Below are positions 42,401 through 53,609 of a stretch of DNA of 64,000 nucleotides, piece after piece (the first letter of the stretch is position 1; each line of letters starts with the position of its first letter). Both the position numbers and the translations under genes were made by a program. Under the pieces are notes generated by a model. That model did not search any database. It worked only from the letters and a program-made list of their open reading frames with translations, and was not told the DNA's origin. Source of the stretch: Aphrocallistes beatrix (taxonomy: Eukaryota; Porifera; Hexactinellida; Sceptrulophora; Aphrocallistidae); the NCBI GenBank assembly GCA_963281255.1, contig OY725496.1:1302001-1366000 (forward strand). Direction: 5' to 3'.

Positions 42401-42823
42401 GTTGCATGAAAAAATTCCCCCACCATGGATATTCATGTAATATGGGGGGGGCAAAATTTCATGGAGTTTGCGTGAAAAATTGCCCCCCCCCATGAAAAAA
42501 TGCCCCCACCATGGATATTCTTGAGTTTAACACTAAATATTGCTGATACTATTTATATACGATACATTTATGAAAGTCATTGTTATTACTTCACACGACT
42601 AGTTTGTTGATTTGCAATGCTTTAGTAAACGAATAGAAGCCAAATAGCATTTAAAATGTTTTGTATAAGCATTGGCATACTTTAGAATATCCATGGTGGG
42701 GGCATTTTTTCACGGGTGGGCAATTTTTCACGCTAACTCCATGAAATTTTGCCCCCCCCCATATTACATGAATATCCATGGTGGGGGCATTTTTTCACGG
42801 GGGGAGGCATTTTTTCATGCAAC
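42401..42823. mobile_element. Foldback element GTTGCATGAAAAAAT with G/C tracts
   Basis: Ends GTTGCATGAAAAAATTCCC and GGCATTTTTTCATGCAAC, flanked by AGCTCT on both sides. The subterminal arms repeat CATTTTTTCACGGGGGG/CCCCCACCATGGATATTC motifs. The unoccupied site is visible in the opposite FB-C arm near 41,520. Confidence 0.85.
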
Positions 42824-44187
42824 AGCTCTATAAGGGAGTTCATTTATATAATGCTCGGGAAATCGCAAGTTTGATCTCAGATATTTAGCGATCACTGGGT
42901 CAGAAATAAAATTCTGATCGTTTTAAAAAAAAATTTGTTTGGATCCGACCATTTGTTCTTGAGATATCGCTTATTATAGGTAAAGTTCGGGCATAATAAG
43001 TTATCCCTCTAAGGTCCCGAAAGAGGCCGATGTCATATCTTAAAAAATATTGTAGATATATAATATATTATATCCTTAAATAAAAGGATATATGCGAAAA
43101 TATATAGGTTCCTCGAACATCCTTTGTCAAAAAATAAATAATTCTCGACTTATCATTGATTCTATTGTAATACAAATTCTATGGAGAACTTTGAATATAT
43201 TAGAAAATTGCGAATCTAATCATTAAATAGGTGTCTAAATTTAGCTATTGTGCTAAATAATAAATACAATTGTCGTTAATAATATGTACAGAAAAATTGG
43301 AGAACTTTTGATCATTATATTGAAAGTTCTGGCCTTTGACCTCGCAGATCCGGTCAAAAACCCCCATTTAGGGCCCAAAAAGAGATATCTCTCCATCTCT
43401 GTTAATATAAATCCAAATTCTTAGTTCTCACTTCCTAATATACTTTTTATGACTGTACATATATGATTCTTTGATAATAATTGCACTACACCCTATGGAA
43501 TGTTAACTTTTAGATTTTTGTCATATGATGACGTAGCATTTTTCGAAAATCATAACTTCAAAACTAAAAGTCTTCCTAATATACTTTTTGGAAGCTTTTT
43601 ATTCATTCTAAACTGATAGATTATACTTCGCAGTGCCAGGAATATGAATTATTATTTACAATTATCTCAAAATATTCGGATTTAGGTCCCTCAAGGAAAT
43701 TTGTGGATTTTCAGGGTACTTTTGCTATTTTTTGTAAATATTTGGTTCTAATATACCTAAATCAGCAGTATGAATGCGAATAAATGTCTGTTAATGCTTT
43801 TGTTCATTATTAATAACTCATTTTACATTCTTCTTAACACCTAAACTTAAAATCTCTATATCTCGGGACTTTAACATTTCAAAATTGACCGTCTTTACAG
43901 AATTATTTCTCAAATTTGGTTTGAGATAGAAGTTTGAAAATTTCAAGAGTTGTTCCATATCATTAGGCGATGAACGTAGGACCACCATTTTTTTGAGATA
44001 TTATAACGGTGATTTTATTCCTGATTTTCCCAAAAAAACAGACTTTTTTGGCCCTTTTTTTTCGGACACCGATAAGATTTACAATTTTTGTCATTTTAAC
44101 TTTCTTCTGGTCCTATGAAGTTGCAAATATGGTAGACTATCTACAATTCGATTTTGGAAGCATTTGATTCCTTGGTATGTCCTAAAC

Positions 44188-44381
44188 CAGGCGTGTCAAA
44201 CTGGTGGCCCGCGGGCCATTTATGGCCCGCAGATTGCTCAGAGGTGGCCCGCCATCCAGTTGCAAAAAAATATTATAATTGAATGAATCAGTAATTGAAA
44301 TTTATTCATTTCTATCATGGCCCGGGGAATAGCTGGGGTTATGAAATTGGCCCACTATCCGATTCGAGTTTGACACACCTG
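44188..44381. mobile_element. hAT MITE (CAGGCGTGTCAAACT) with 8-bp TSD
   Basis: Ends CAGGCGTGTCAAACT and AGTTTGACACACCTG, flanked on both sides by TCCTAAAC. GTGGCCCGCGGGCC and similar motifs inside. The empty site is seen at 34,230. Confidence 0.95.
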
Positions 44382-44681
44382 TCCTAAACAATTCCTTGAG
44401 TGCCCAAATTTCTACCATTAAGATGTGCTAGCGGAAAACTAAAAAAACAGACTTTGAGACAATGTATCTCAAAAGCTAGAAATGGTAATCAAAAACGGTT
44501 CGGAATGTGCCAGTATTTCTTGATGGAGATACCTCCCCACGCTTAACATCTCTTATAGCTCTACTTTCATCGTATGCTGTAAGCCAAATCATGTTTTTTC
44601 GAGGGCGGTATCCTTAAATCTTAGTTTATTTAAATTATTTTCGAGTGATCAAAAAACATTGCAACCCTTAGTCACACATCC

Positions 44682-47276
44682 TTGTACCCTATCATAATTC
44701 TTATTTTATTTTTTGACATTGTTCACATTATAAAATGCATCGGTAATAATTGGTTGAATTTAGTGGATTATGAAAAGACCTTTGTATTTCCTTCGTTTCC
44801 CGATTGTGTTGAGGGTTGTTCAAATTATGTATCTTCATCTAAAAGTTTTAGCGTTTCTATCCCTATCAAAAATCTTATTGTCAACACACAAGAAAACCCA
44901 TCGAAATATCCCAGAGTTTGCACCGCTACTTTAGAGGATTTAAGAAAATTAAATAAGTCAGACATTTTTAATGTCTTAAAGAAGGCTCCTAGACTAACTT
45001 CTAAAGCTTGTTGGTCATCAAAATTAGAAAGACAAAATGTAAAGTTAGCACTTAGGATATTTCATGAATCTACATATCGTGGATTGAAAGCATTCAATAT
45101 TGATAATGAAATTAATAAAAATAATCAAACCGTTGAGTTTCTAGACTAAATAACTAATATTTGGGATGTTTTTAATGTTAACTGTGTTAGAAAAAATATC
45201 CGTTTCAATAATGATTACTCTGCTCCATTGTGCTCAAACGATTAACGTATATAGTTTATTGCGGGGGTAGTAAATAGGTTAAATTGCTGGATACTCTACC
45301 TGCTAAATTTGGAAAATTAACACCGCAAACTTTTACGAGCTTTAGGCATACCTGTATGGTATTGCCATTACTAGTTAAGGTTGGTGTTTCCCATGCGACA
45401 CTTGTTTTTTGTTAAAAATGTGCCCAAATTGCTTTTTTATCATTATAGATGCTTATAGGGGTTGTAAACAATAATCCCGATTTTTATAATTCCAGCCCCA
45501 ATATTTCGCTACTTTGAGCCACTTGTATCACCTGGTGTCGCTCCAAAAACGACACATTTTAAATGCGAAATGTCCCACAGCTATAACTACTTTTAACAGT
45601 GCCAGATCATCTTTTTAATGCTGAATTCATGCTCAGCACTAGATTTCCAGCAATTTGATATATATATTGACCATATTTGGAAACATTTTTGTTTGACCGT
45701 GCCTAGCAACGGCCAGGAATTTTTTAACATTCCTGACCGTTGCTAGGAAAAGGCAACCAAAAATATTTCCAAATATGGTCAATATATATATCAAATTGCT
45801 GGAAATTTAGTGCTGAGTACGTCATGATGTGAAAATATTTGATATGTCATATTTTGAAGTTAAGTACTACTATAAGTAGTTGATTTAGGATGTTTTGATG
45901 TTATTTATTATCAAAATACAGTAGAAACGAATGGAAAACAAGCCTTTCCGAAGAAAATGGCTTTGTAGCCTGTTTTTAGCACTTTAAAAAATCAATTTTA
46001 CAAAGGAGGAATCTCTAGTTACAAAGGTCGTAGAGTTAAAAACTCGACGGTTTTAGAAAGATCACGTCACGTAGAACAAAATAATAGAGACATATTTTTG
46101 ATATTCTACTTTAGAAAAAAGTTAAAATATTTTTCCTGACGAAAATCTGCCTCTAAATATTGTATAAACGAAATTTGAAAGAAAAAATTATTTGGGTTAA
46201 AATTAGAAATTCTATTTCTATTATTTTCTTTATTCAACCATTTCGTGCAAGAATAATTGAGTAAAAGAGGCATAAGGCATTGAAGTTTCCTTGAATCTCC
46301 TCTATAAATTAGGTCATTTGGGAAAAAAAAATTTTTCTTCTCACTTCATGGGCTCCCGAAAAGTGTATTTTCGCTGATAACTCATCGAGAACAGTTTCCA
46401 CTAAAAATCTCAGGAGAAAATAATGAAAACTTTTAAAGTTAGTTCTGGAAGGAAACACCAACCTTAATCGACTCACAAGTGAATGTAATTTCCAATTCTT
46501 GTTGACTGCTAGAAATTCAAAATGACCCCTTAGAACATCACTTCGTACTCTATAGCCAAATGTCTGGCAGCCACTGCCATATTACCTATACTCAAATACT
46601 AGAGAGGGAAAGAAGACTCCAACTATCAAATATTCTAAAATTTTCTTTAAAATTATCATCTGGAGAGGGTCCAATTTCATTGAAAAATAATTTGAATACG
46701 TTTGTCGAAAATGTTAGTGATCAAGACTCAAATTCTGATAAATTACAATATTTATTTGAAACATTACAGTTTATTCCCGATATTCAGATAAGTCCAACTT
46801 GAATGCTTTACTTATGTTGCTGGTTATGCCGTGTTTTCGTACATGAAAAAACTAATAAATGCACCAATTGTTACAATTTCTTAACGCCTGATAAACAAAT
46901 TGAACTTTTAAATGATGTTGGTTCTCAATATATGCTTGTTGATTTATTAGATAGAGGTTCACTTATATTTCCATCACTTACCGTTATTGATTGTGTGAAT
47001 ATTATTTACTAGACTTTTATGAAGATAGACACCTCAGAAATTCAATTTTATGCTGGCCCATGCCGTAGTTTGTTAGTGCGAATAAGTATGTCAATAATTG
47101 AAGAGAAATATATTGGAAAATGGAGAGAATTATGTGATTGTAAAGTATGGCGATGGGATATTTTACATAAATTAGTAATGACTGTTTCAAATTGTATTAT
47201 ATCAATGAGAGTTAAGAATTTTAATGCATTAGTCGCGAAGTCTGACAATACAAAGCTTAAAAAATGTAGTATCTAA
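44682..47276 (+). pseudogene. P-element / THAP9-like transposase, disrupted
   Basis: Before the insertion: FFDIVHIIKCIGNNWL and YEKTFVFPSF, the (D)xVHxxKxxxNNxL block of P transposases, then KLERQNVKLALRIFHEST. A stop at 45,149 is followed in the same style by TNIWDVFNVN. The frame then runs to TCMVLPLLV, where the FB-D element (45,375-46,467) enters. After it: QNDPLEHHFVLYSQMSG, YTQILERERRLQLSNILK, stops at 46,801 and 47,010, then DRGSLIFPSLTVIDCV and a C-terminal tail to 47,276. The order agrees with P/THAP9 transposases. At least three stops and one frameshift show it is inactive independently of the insertion. Palindromic elements with related termini elsewhere in the window may once have used this enzyme. 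Confidence 0.8.
45375..46467. mobile_element. FB-D, copy 2, inserted in the P transposase at TTAA
   Basis: GGTTGGTGTTTCC and GGAAACACCAACC ends, each flanked by TTAA. Removing the element and one TTAA leaves a continuous transposase frame across the site (PLLV then NRL). Interior inverted repeat GTGCCTAGCAACGGCCAGGA / TTCCTGACCGTTGCTAGG-like and AATTTGATATATATATTG as in copy 1. Confidence 0.9.
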
Positions 47277-47329
47277 TTCGTACTTATCTCTTATAGCAGA
47301 CCTGATGATACTCAAAAGACCTTCACTTA

Positions 47330-47570
47330 ATTCCTACACAATTTACCTCAGTGCAATCAAGATTCTATGCTAGATGTGGATACGTGTACTATATCCTCAT
47401 GTGTACTTACCTTCACTAAAGATACTACGTAGATGTGTACTTACCCCATTCAACATACTACTAGATGTACGATGTATTCTAACTACTAACTAACCACATT
47501 ACTCATTAACGATACTAGATGTCATTCTGTACTTAACCTCATTACTCATTACAATTGAAGATCCTAGTTG
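47330..47570 (+). repeat. Diverged tandem repeats near the P-element 3' end
   Basis: About five imperfect units of roughly 45-50 bases built on GATACTAGATGT, TGTACTTACC and CATTACTCATTA. They lie between the transposase stop and the 3' terminus, where P elements have subterminal transposase-binding sequence. Confidence 0.55.
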
Positions 47571-47819
47571 TATACTGCTTTTATTGGTGTTTTAATGTTG
47601 TTTTTTTGTGATTGTTGAACTCAAAATTTAGTCTAGGCGATTAGATTGGGTAATACTGGGTTAACATACGTAGTCAATAACATATTCCGATCCTACTATT
47701 GTTGCATATCAGAATGATATAATTGATGCTAAACACAATTTTCCAAAATCTACATTGAACAGCATTAGCCCATCCATGGTACATGCAGTGCCAGTGCCTT
47801 AGTGTATTATAATGCTATG

Positions 47820-48794
47820 GGAGAACTTACTGTACATATAGCATATTTTTCAAAAGTATCATCAAAATAGCAGTGCACTGTAAGCAGTAAAATTAGGTTA
47901 TAATAGTATCTTGGTTCATTACTGTGCTAGAATTAATCCAAAGTTTGAATGGTTATTTCTGGAATATACTAACTAGTAGAGTAATATAATATTATTATAA
48001 AGTTCGAGTATGCATATAGCGCCACCATAATACGTATAATGTAACTTAAAATTATATATCCACAAATTAATATTACTAATAAAGGGCGGGGTATGAAATT
48101 AGCTGAAAGTGCGGGTTGATTTTATCAAGAGTGTAGTCATTTCCCAAACTCCTGTAAGTGTATTACTCAAAATTGGTCAGTCCACGAAGATATGGTAGCT
48201 ACACTAAGTAGGATGCCCTTCGTACAACGTGATAAACAAGTGTGGTTCTGAGTTAAAAGGTGACTTGAGGAGCCTAGAAGACGACGCCCTTCTGAGAAGG
48301 CTAGTTACCGCCACCACATGATATGAGACTATTTACATGATTCAAATCATCATCATGGCAGTTCATCGAGTAACAGAGAGGTTACATTGCCAACGAACTG
48401 AGTGTCCCAAGCAACGTCTCTATACAGGGGATCAGTCGTCTGGCCTGAAACCTCATTTTAACTGATCAGACTTGGTACAACATGTCAAGGGGGTATCTTA
48501 ACATTTTTGAAGTAAATCCCCAGTTTTCTCCAGCGATTCGTTTCTATAGATGAGATTTGAGTCGATCATTTCCAACCATGAGACGCGAAACAACAATATA
48601 AATAGTGAAAACGCCCATATTTCCCGGCTCCCAGGAATCCCAAAACGATTATATCGGTCCGCAGGAAAGGTAATGGTCTCTGTTTTCAGGGATGTAATGG
48701 ATACTACTTGTGAACTTAACGTCCACAAAGATGACCGGTCATGCTTTAACTGCCCAGGTATATAGTATATATATATATTTTCAAATTTGACTAG
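47820..48794. other. Unassigned stretch
   Basis: No gene supported. The overlapping frames at 48,498-48,908 on both strands lack recognisable domains. Confidence 0.35.
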
Positions 48795-49013
48795 CATGTA
48801 TGCCAACTTGAGCCATGATAAAAGTGGGACGCCAGCGTTGAATTTCGCGGGACATGGCGGGACGCAATAGAAAAGTATTTTACACAGAATTAAAATAAAA
48901 CGGGACATAATGGGGAGATTTCATGTAAAAACGGGATACTTATCAAAATTAGCTCAGGAGAAGAGTGAAAAAAGCGGGATGTCCCGCAAAAAACGGGACG
49001 GTCGGCATGTATG
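48795..49013. mobile_element. MITE with CATGTATGCC ends and iterated CGGGAC motifs
   Basis: CATGTATGCCAAC and GTCGGCATGTATG ends flanked by GACTAG on both sides. Motifs GTGGGACG, CGGGACAT and AAACGGGAC recur inside. A fragment lies near 59,770. Confidence 0.65.
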
Positions 49014-49221
49014 GACTAGTAATATTTTAATACTCTTTATTTAGGTGTTTAGTGTGTTTCCAATACTATCCTAGTGGATCATAATGCCTGGAAAATAGTT
49101 TGTGCACAGTTCTAGAATGAGTGCTGGTGCCCACTGTTTTATTTCCATCCCTAGCAAGAGTTTACAATGTTAATCACTCGAAAGGGGTGGCCCCGCCTGC
49201 CGTGTCGAAACTATTTTGTGA

Positions 49222-49284
49222 ATTGAAAGGTTAAGTGCAATGCTGATACTGGCCCACTCTAACATTTGCACTTAACCTTTCAAT
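49222..49284. repeat. Perfect 19-bp stem hairpin
   Basis: ATTGAAAGGTTAAGTGCAA and TTGCACTTAACCTTTCAAT are exact complements separated by 25 bases. No matching copy was noticed elsewhere in the window. Confidence 0.8.
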
Positions 49285-49289
49285 TTCCG

Positions 49290-50441
49290 AAATCAAAAAT
49301 ATAAATAATCATGATTACTTACCATTTTGTGTTTTTCTATCTTGAGTTGGTACAAAAATTTTTATTTAACAGTTGAAGGTGGATGTACTCTGCAATCCCG
49401 TCTAAAGTGTCTTTAGGATAAAACGGGGATTATATATTTTGTTGTGCTATGGCGTCAGGAGCATACCGAAGAGGGTGGCCAACGGGGCGGAGCGATCATT
49501 CCAGGCGGCGCTCTGGGTTCTTTGTTTTACCCATTTATGCAATGGTATCTGACAATGGCGTAGCCACCAGGGGGAAGTGAAACTGCCACCAGCCAATATA
49601 AAAATTTGTTCGTTAAATTAAGATAATGAATTTTGTAGGGTGGCGGAACTAATAATTTACTGATTTACCAAAAATACTCGATTTGAATTGGTCGAACACT
49701 CATCCTAATATCCTGGTACCTCTGACTACTACATCTTCTCGAAGTTGAAGATGCCGCACTGTCGTCGCGATAAGATGAAGTTATCGATGTTGTTGACCAC
49801 TTCATAATATGAAGGGCCTAGTGCACTGCTTCTTTGCAGTAGTTCAGAAGGAATCCTTATATTCCATTTACGCTAGACGAAGTATGTTAATGTAGAATAG
49901 ACTGCGTTTGTTAAAAAATGAAGGTGTTTAATTTCTTAAAACTGACTACTACCTTTGCTACAAACTTATCAATCGCCTCTTGTATATTACTAATCTATTT
50001 ATGTCATCAAAAGCATTTAATCAGTAGCAGATACACTTATTTATTCTCGGTTAAATATTTTAACTTAGGCCTAAGTCTTAGGCTACCCTGTTCTACATGT
50101 CAAATCATTACTATTATATACATTAGATGACATTTTTTGCACAAGCTGGCACGGGTTGAAAATATTCAACCTTGAGGAACACATTTAATATTATATAGTT
50201 ATTCAAATGTGGACAAAACGAATGAACCCTAAATTTAGTACAGTATATCTATTTTACTGATTTGATGTTATTTACTTCAAAGATAGATTAGTTTAGGACT
50301 ATTTGTATGAAAAACATTGAGTGTACGATTACTTTTTGTAGGAGATGTATTTGTTTTATAGTTTACTCAGGATATATGAAATATGATCTATTAGTACGAA
50401 TTAATTTAAAAATATTTGTATGCTAAAAAGTTATATAGTAT
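49290..50441. other. Unassigned stretch
   Basis: About 1.1 kb without a supported gene or repeat pair; small GC-richer patches near 49,450-49,600. Confidence 0.4.
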
Positions 50442-50599
50442 CATGACCGGCGCCATGTTTTATCGGCAGTGGGTGTCCTAAGAGGGATTTCCCTGAACGT
50501 GGGTGTCCATTTATGGAGGGATACATATTGTACAATCTGATAAAACAGGACGCAGTGGGTGTCTGGACACCCAGGACACCCCCGGTGGCGCCGGCCCTG
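50442..50599. mobile_element. hAT-like MITE with GTGGGTGTC motifs
   Basis: CATGACCGGCGCCATG at the left and GTGGCGCCGGCCCTG at the right are imperfect inverted ends. Three GTGGGTGTC units and a palindromic GTGTCTGGACAC occur inside. Same family as 19,648. Confidence 0.65.
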
Positions 50600-50741
50600 A
50601 GTATTAATTTTATTTAAATCTAAAAAAAATAGATTTTTTATAATTAATTTCTCATTTTCAGATCACATTTTTTACCCTATTATATATATTTTTTAAATTA
50701 GAAATTTTGCCCGTATACTGATTGATGTGTTCTTTACTCAG

Positions 50742-51291
50742 AGTATGGACAATTTGAGTAAGTTCGTATTAAGCACAAAGGATGGTGATCTGAATTGGAG
50801 TTCTACAATTTTGCACCAGTTTTGCGATTATTTGCGCTCTGAAACAAGTAACATAAGAGATATTGATTATTGGAATGATGTGGATAGAATATTATGCTTG
50901 CTCTATGCTTACAGCAAATATTTTGAATGCTTATCTTTGAAGAATAATCAAGAACCCTTTAATCCATACATTTCAACTTCAACTATAATATTTGAATTTT
51001 GTATTGACTTTCTAAATCGAGAAGTGAAAAATGAGGATTCGCTTCATTCTGCTATCTTAAATTCCTTGATGTGCTCACTACTTAAGGGTATTTTTACATG
51101 CAAAGGCTTTCTCTCTTCAGATATTTTATCTATCGCCCATGCTACTTCTAAAAATCAATTTGTAAATACTTCAGATGAACAGATTTCCAGTCAATCTATT
51201 GTTGAAGAAAGTGTTAGTACAGATGTTGATCCCAATGTTGAACCTCTTGAATCCATGAGTTCCACCTTACAATCAAATTTAGCTTCTTCAG
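50742..51291 (+). CDS. Orphan internal exon of an unrecognised protein
   Basis: A 550-base exon-like block. It is preceded by a pyrimidine-rich tract ending CTTTACTCAG and followed by TCTTCAG|GTAAAA, so both splice consensus sites are present and the frame is open throughout (an ATG lies just inside at 50,745). The translation begins MDNLSKFVLSTKDGDLNWSS and is helical, with buried Leu/Ile/Cys-rich segments (DRILCLLYAYSKYFECLSLK; ILNSLMCSLLKGIFTCKGFL), then a Ser/Glu-rich tail. That resembles a helical-repeat protein, but I recognise no family. The exon leaves phase 1. I could not find partner exons within the window, so the gene may have long repeat-filled introns, or this may be an isolated remnant. 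Confidence 0.55.
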
Positions 51292-51309
51292 GTAAAAAAT
51301 GTTTGTAGT

Positions 51310-51862
51310 ATTAATTATATCCAATTATATACATACACGTACATCCTACGCCATTGATAATAGATAACATTGAGTAACCACTGCGATTGGGACATAACTT
51401 AAGCCATCAGGTTGTGGCTTAATTTTTTAAATCTCAACATTTAAGACCCTTATAATATAAAAAATGTCGGCCGACATACAGATAGTGCAGCTCCAGTAAG
51501 TGACTCGGCACATGAGATATGAATATCGTAATACATCAGAACTACTCAATTTATGAAAACTCATAATATATTCACATTCTACGTCTTAAGTACGAAAATC
51601 GGATTCTACACATTTAAATGCCCTATTTTGGCCGTTGAGAGCTCTCTTCAAGCATAGAATAATTTTTTTTAGGTGTGAAAAAATGTATTTCTACATACTT
51701 TGTTAATAACTTAGAATATTAATATTATTATTTTCAAATTGCGAATCGGATTCTACACTTTAAAATACCCAATATTAACTGTTGACACTTCGCTTCTAGT
51801 TTACAATACAAATTTTTATGAAAGGTGTTAATGTATGTATATATAAATATATTAATAATTAT
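51310..51862. other. Unassigned stretch, probable intron
   Basis: Downstream of the orphan exon's donor. A diverged pair of CGGATTCTACAC...AAATGCCC-like blocks (about 51,600 and 51,745) hints at an old tandem duplication. Confidence 0.35.
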
Positions 51863-51974
51863 CCCTCGCCTGGCTAGGTCTCAAAAGTATAAATAGAGAA
51901 AACCCCACTTTCACTTTCAGTTCACTTTCAATGTACTTTCATTTTCACTTTCAACATTCCTAGCCCACCGCGGG
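51863..51974. mobile_element. TTAA MITE family T2, copy 1
   Basis: Diverged ends CCCTCGCCTGGCTAGG and CCTAGCCCACCGCGGG then TTAA. The interior repeats CACTTTCA four to five times. Related copies at 56,396 and 60,187. Confidence 0.65.
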
Positions 51975-52090
51975 TTAATTAATTAATAACTAAAAAAATT
52001 AAAAAAATTCATCGTATTACTTTCGAAGTTCGAAAATCGGATTATACATAATGAAGTACACTACATTAGTCGTTGAGATCTTATATCTCT

Positions 52091-52171
52091 AACTGTAGAA
52101 TGTCGAGCATTTATATGGTTGGGAGACATCCGCGATATCGGGACAATGTGTCCCCAGTCGGCATTCTACGG
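52091..52171. mobile_element. TTAA MITE family T1, copy 2
   Basis: CTGTAGAATGTCGAGC and CGGCATTCTACGG ends, TTAA at the right. Shares GACATCCGCGATATCGGG with the copy at 29,355. Confidence 0.75.
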
Positions 52172-52490
52172 TTAAAGGGTTTCCCCAGTTTGAGCGAAAC
52201 TTAATTGACGAAATATACTTGAGTGAACTCATTTGGGCGAAACCTAACTGGGCGAGACTTAATTAAGCGAAACCTAATTGAGCGAAATTCAATTGAGTGA
52301 GGTTATTTTAATTCTACTAGTGCTCAAAACCATGACACTTCAATAAATAGATTGGTATTATGTCGATATTCTTTTGTCCTAAGTTAATGTCCCTTTTAAT
52401 ATTCTTGATTTTTTCTTTAATCTGCGATGTATATTTGATATTATTGCTCTGAATATTCACGTTTCCAGCTGCTATTTGAGTTAAGAGAGT

Positions 52491-52703
52491 CTATGTACAT
52501 CCTTGCTCTCTGATTTGCTTTGACACGAATTCATGAATATTTGTATGTGCCTTTCCAACCGCCCGATACATATTCCAAAGTTTATGGCCTACAACTTCAA
52601 TCCTATTATTTTCGAAATAATTGAAAATTTCTTGCAATTCGGCAGGACAATCATCCTTAATGAATCCTTTAAATGTTTGAGGGATAAGATAAATGGGAAC
52701 CAA
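52491..52703 (-). pseudogene. Possible transposase fragment (MULE-like?)
   Basis: Seventy residues, including PQTFKGFIKDDCPAELQEIF, NYFENNRI, GHKLWNMYRAVGKAHTNIHE and FVSKQIREQG. The pattern of a YFE/D segment, a W followed by a polar, Asn-containing TN.HE/F block resembles the C-terminal part of Mutator-type transposases, but the match is weak. Its place inside a foldback supports a transposon origin. Confidence 0.35.
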
Positions 52704-52730
52704 GGCCAGCGCAAGAAGCTTTTATATATA

Positions 52731-53208
52731 CAAGCTCGCTTCGCTTGCTTGCGCTGCGCGGCTGGCGGACACTTTGGTCCTCCGGAGGCTCCCTTGGTCG
52801 CCTGGAGTAACATTGGTTAATTATAAGGGAGATAACATCTCTAAATATGTCTATCTTAGTGTTAAAATCGATATCACTCGAAAAATCACCAAAATTGTCA
52901 ATTTTTAAATTTTTTTGATACGTAATAATGACGTCATAACAGAGTGATGAATCATGGTTTTTTGATAATAGTTACATCATCTGTGAAGTATATTAATATG
53001 CGCATTCTATTAGAATTTCAGCCTTTTATCAGTTATGGTCGATAAAGTAAAATTTCTAATTATAAAAAAAGTGACAGTGACGTCTTAATTCCATAATGAG
53101 TCGACATTTTCGTCTAAGCTCAGAACTTACTGGAGCCATAGCCAAAAAACTCCCACATGCCAAAAATCACCTTTCTGCGCTCGGTAGTTTCTTCAATCAA
53201 TTCGTTAC

Positions 53209-53240
<32 letters not shown>

Positions 53241-53263
53241 TAATCGAGTTTTAATAGTAAGGA
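52731..53263 (-). mobile_element. HLE-1, copy 8
   Basis: Inverted, complete, CAAGCTCGCTTCGCTTGC to GTTTTAATAGTAAGGA. One CRE is intact (TGACGTCA near 52,930); the other is TGACGTCT, and the AP-1-like site is degraded. Confidence 0.8.
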
Positions 53264-53609
53264 TATTCGATGGTTACCATCATTTATATAAAATTTTGAG
53301 ATAAACCCAAAATTGCACATTGTAATAAAATGCTTGGCAGAAGTAGCTGCCACGAATACACGCAGAGTAGAAAACTCAAATCCAATGCTGACTATCAATT
53401 CATTAAATACTTAGCTCAATTCAGTTTCGTCCAGTTGGGTTTCGCTCAAATGAGTTCGCTCAAGTGGATTTTTTCAATTAAGTTTCGCTCACCTGGGGCA
53501 AATCTCTTAAACTAAGCTTTGCAGTGGATGTGTTAAAATATGAATATACGCCTATAAAAACTGTTGAGATTTCGCGAAAAATATTGACGGTGCACGCCTA
53601 TACGAGAAA

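Larger units (their letters stand above)
39590..44618. mobile_element. FB-C: ~5-kb palindromic element with nested insertions
   Basis: The left arm (from ATCGCTAGCACATCTTATGG) and right arm (to ATAAGATGTGCTAGC-type sequence near 44,430, then GGGCGGTATCC-TTAA at 44,618) are inverted copies meeting near 42,140. Insertions: HLE-1 at 40,755 in the left arm, hAT MITE at 41,578 in the left arm, a GTTGCATG element at 42,401 and a hAT MITE at 44,188 in the right arm. The left arm is truncated at its outer end. Non-coding. Single-arm relatives lie at 1,741 and 33,690. Confidence 0.85.
44640..47819 (+). mobile_element. P-element 3' portion with terminal repeat
   Basis: It contains a broken P/THAP9-type transposase and ends at 47,819 with GTGTATTATAATGCTATG, the inverse of CATAGCATTCTAATACAC at 2,834 and 11,061. 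The 31-base terminus (47,789-47,819) matches those with about two differences. The 5' part (THAP exon and left terminus) is missing; the FB-C palindrome adjoins instead. Confidence 0.8.
52183..53515. mobile_element. Foldback element with iterated GAGCGAAACTTAATTG motifs
   Basis: The left arm (52,183-52,310) has about seven units of GAGCGAAACTTAATTG-like sequence behind GGGTTTCCCCAG; the right arm (53,400-53,515) has four or five complementary units ending CACCTGGGGCAAATCTC. The interior holds a short minus-strand protein fragment and a later HLE-1. Confidence 0.7.
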
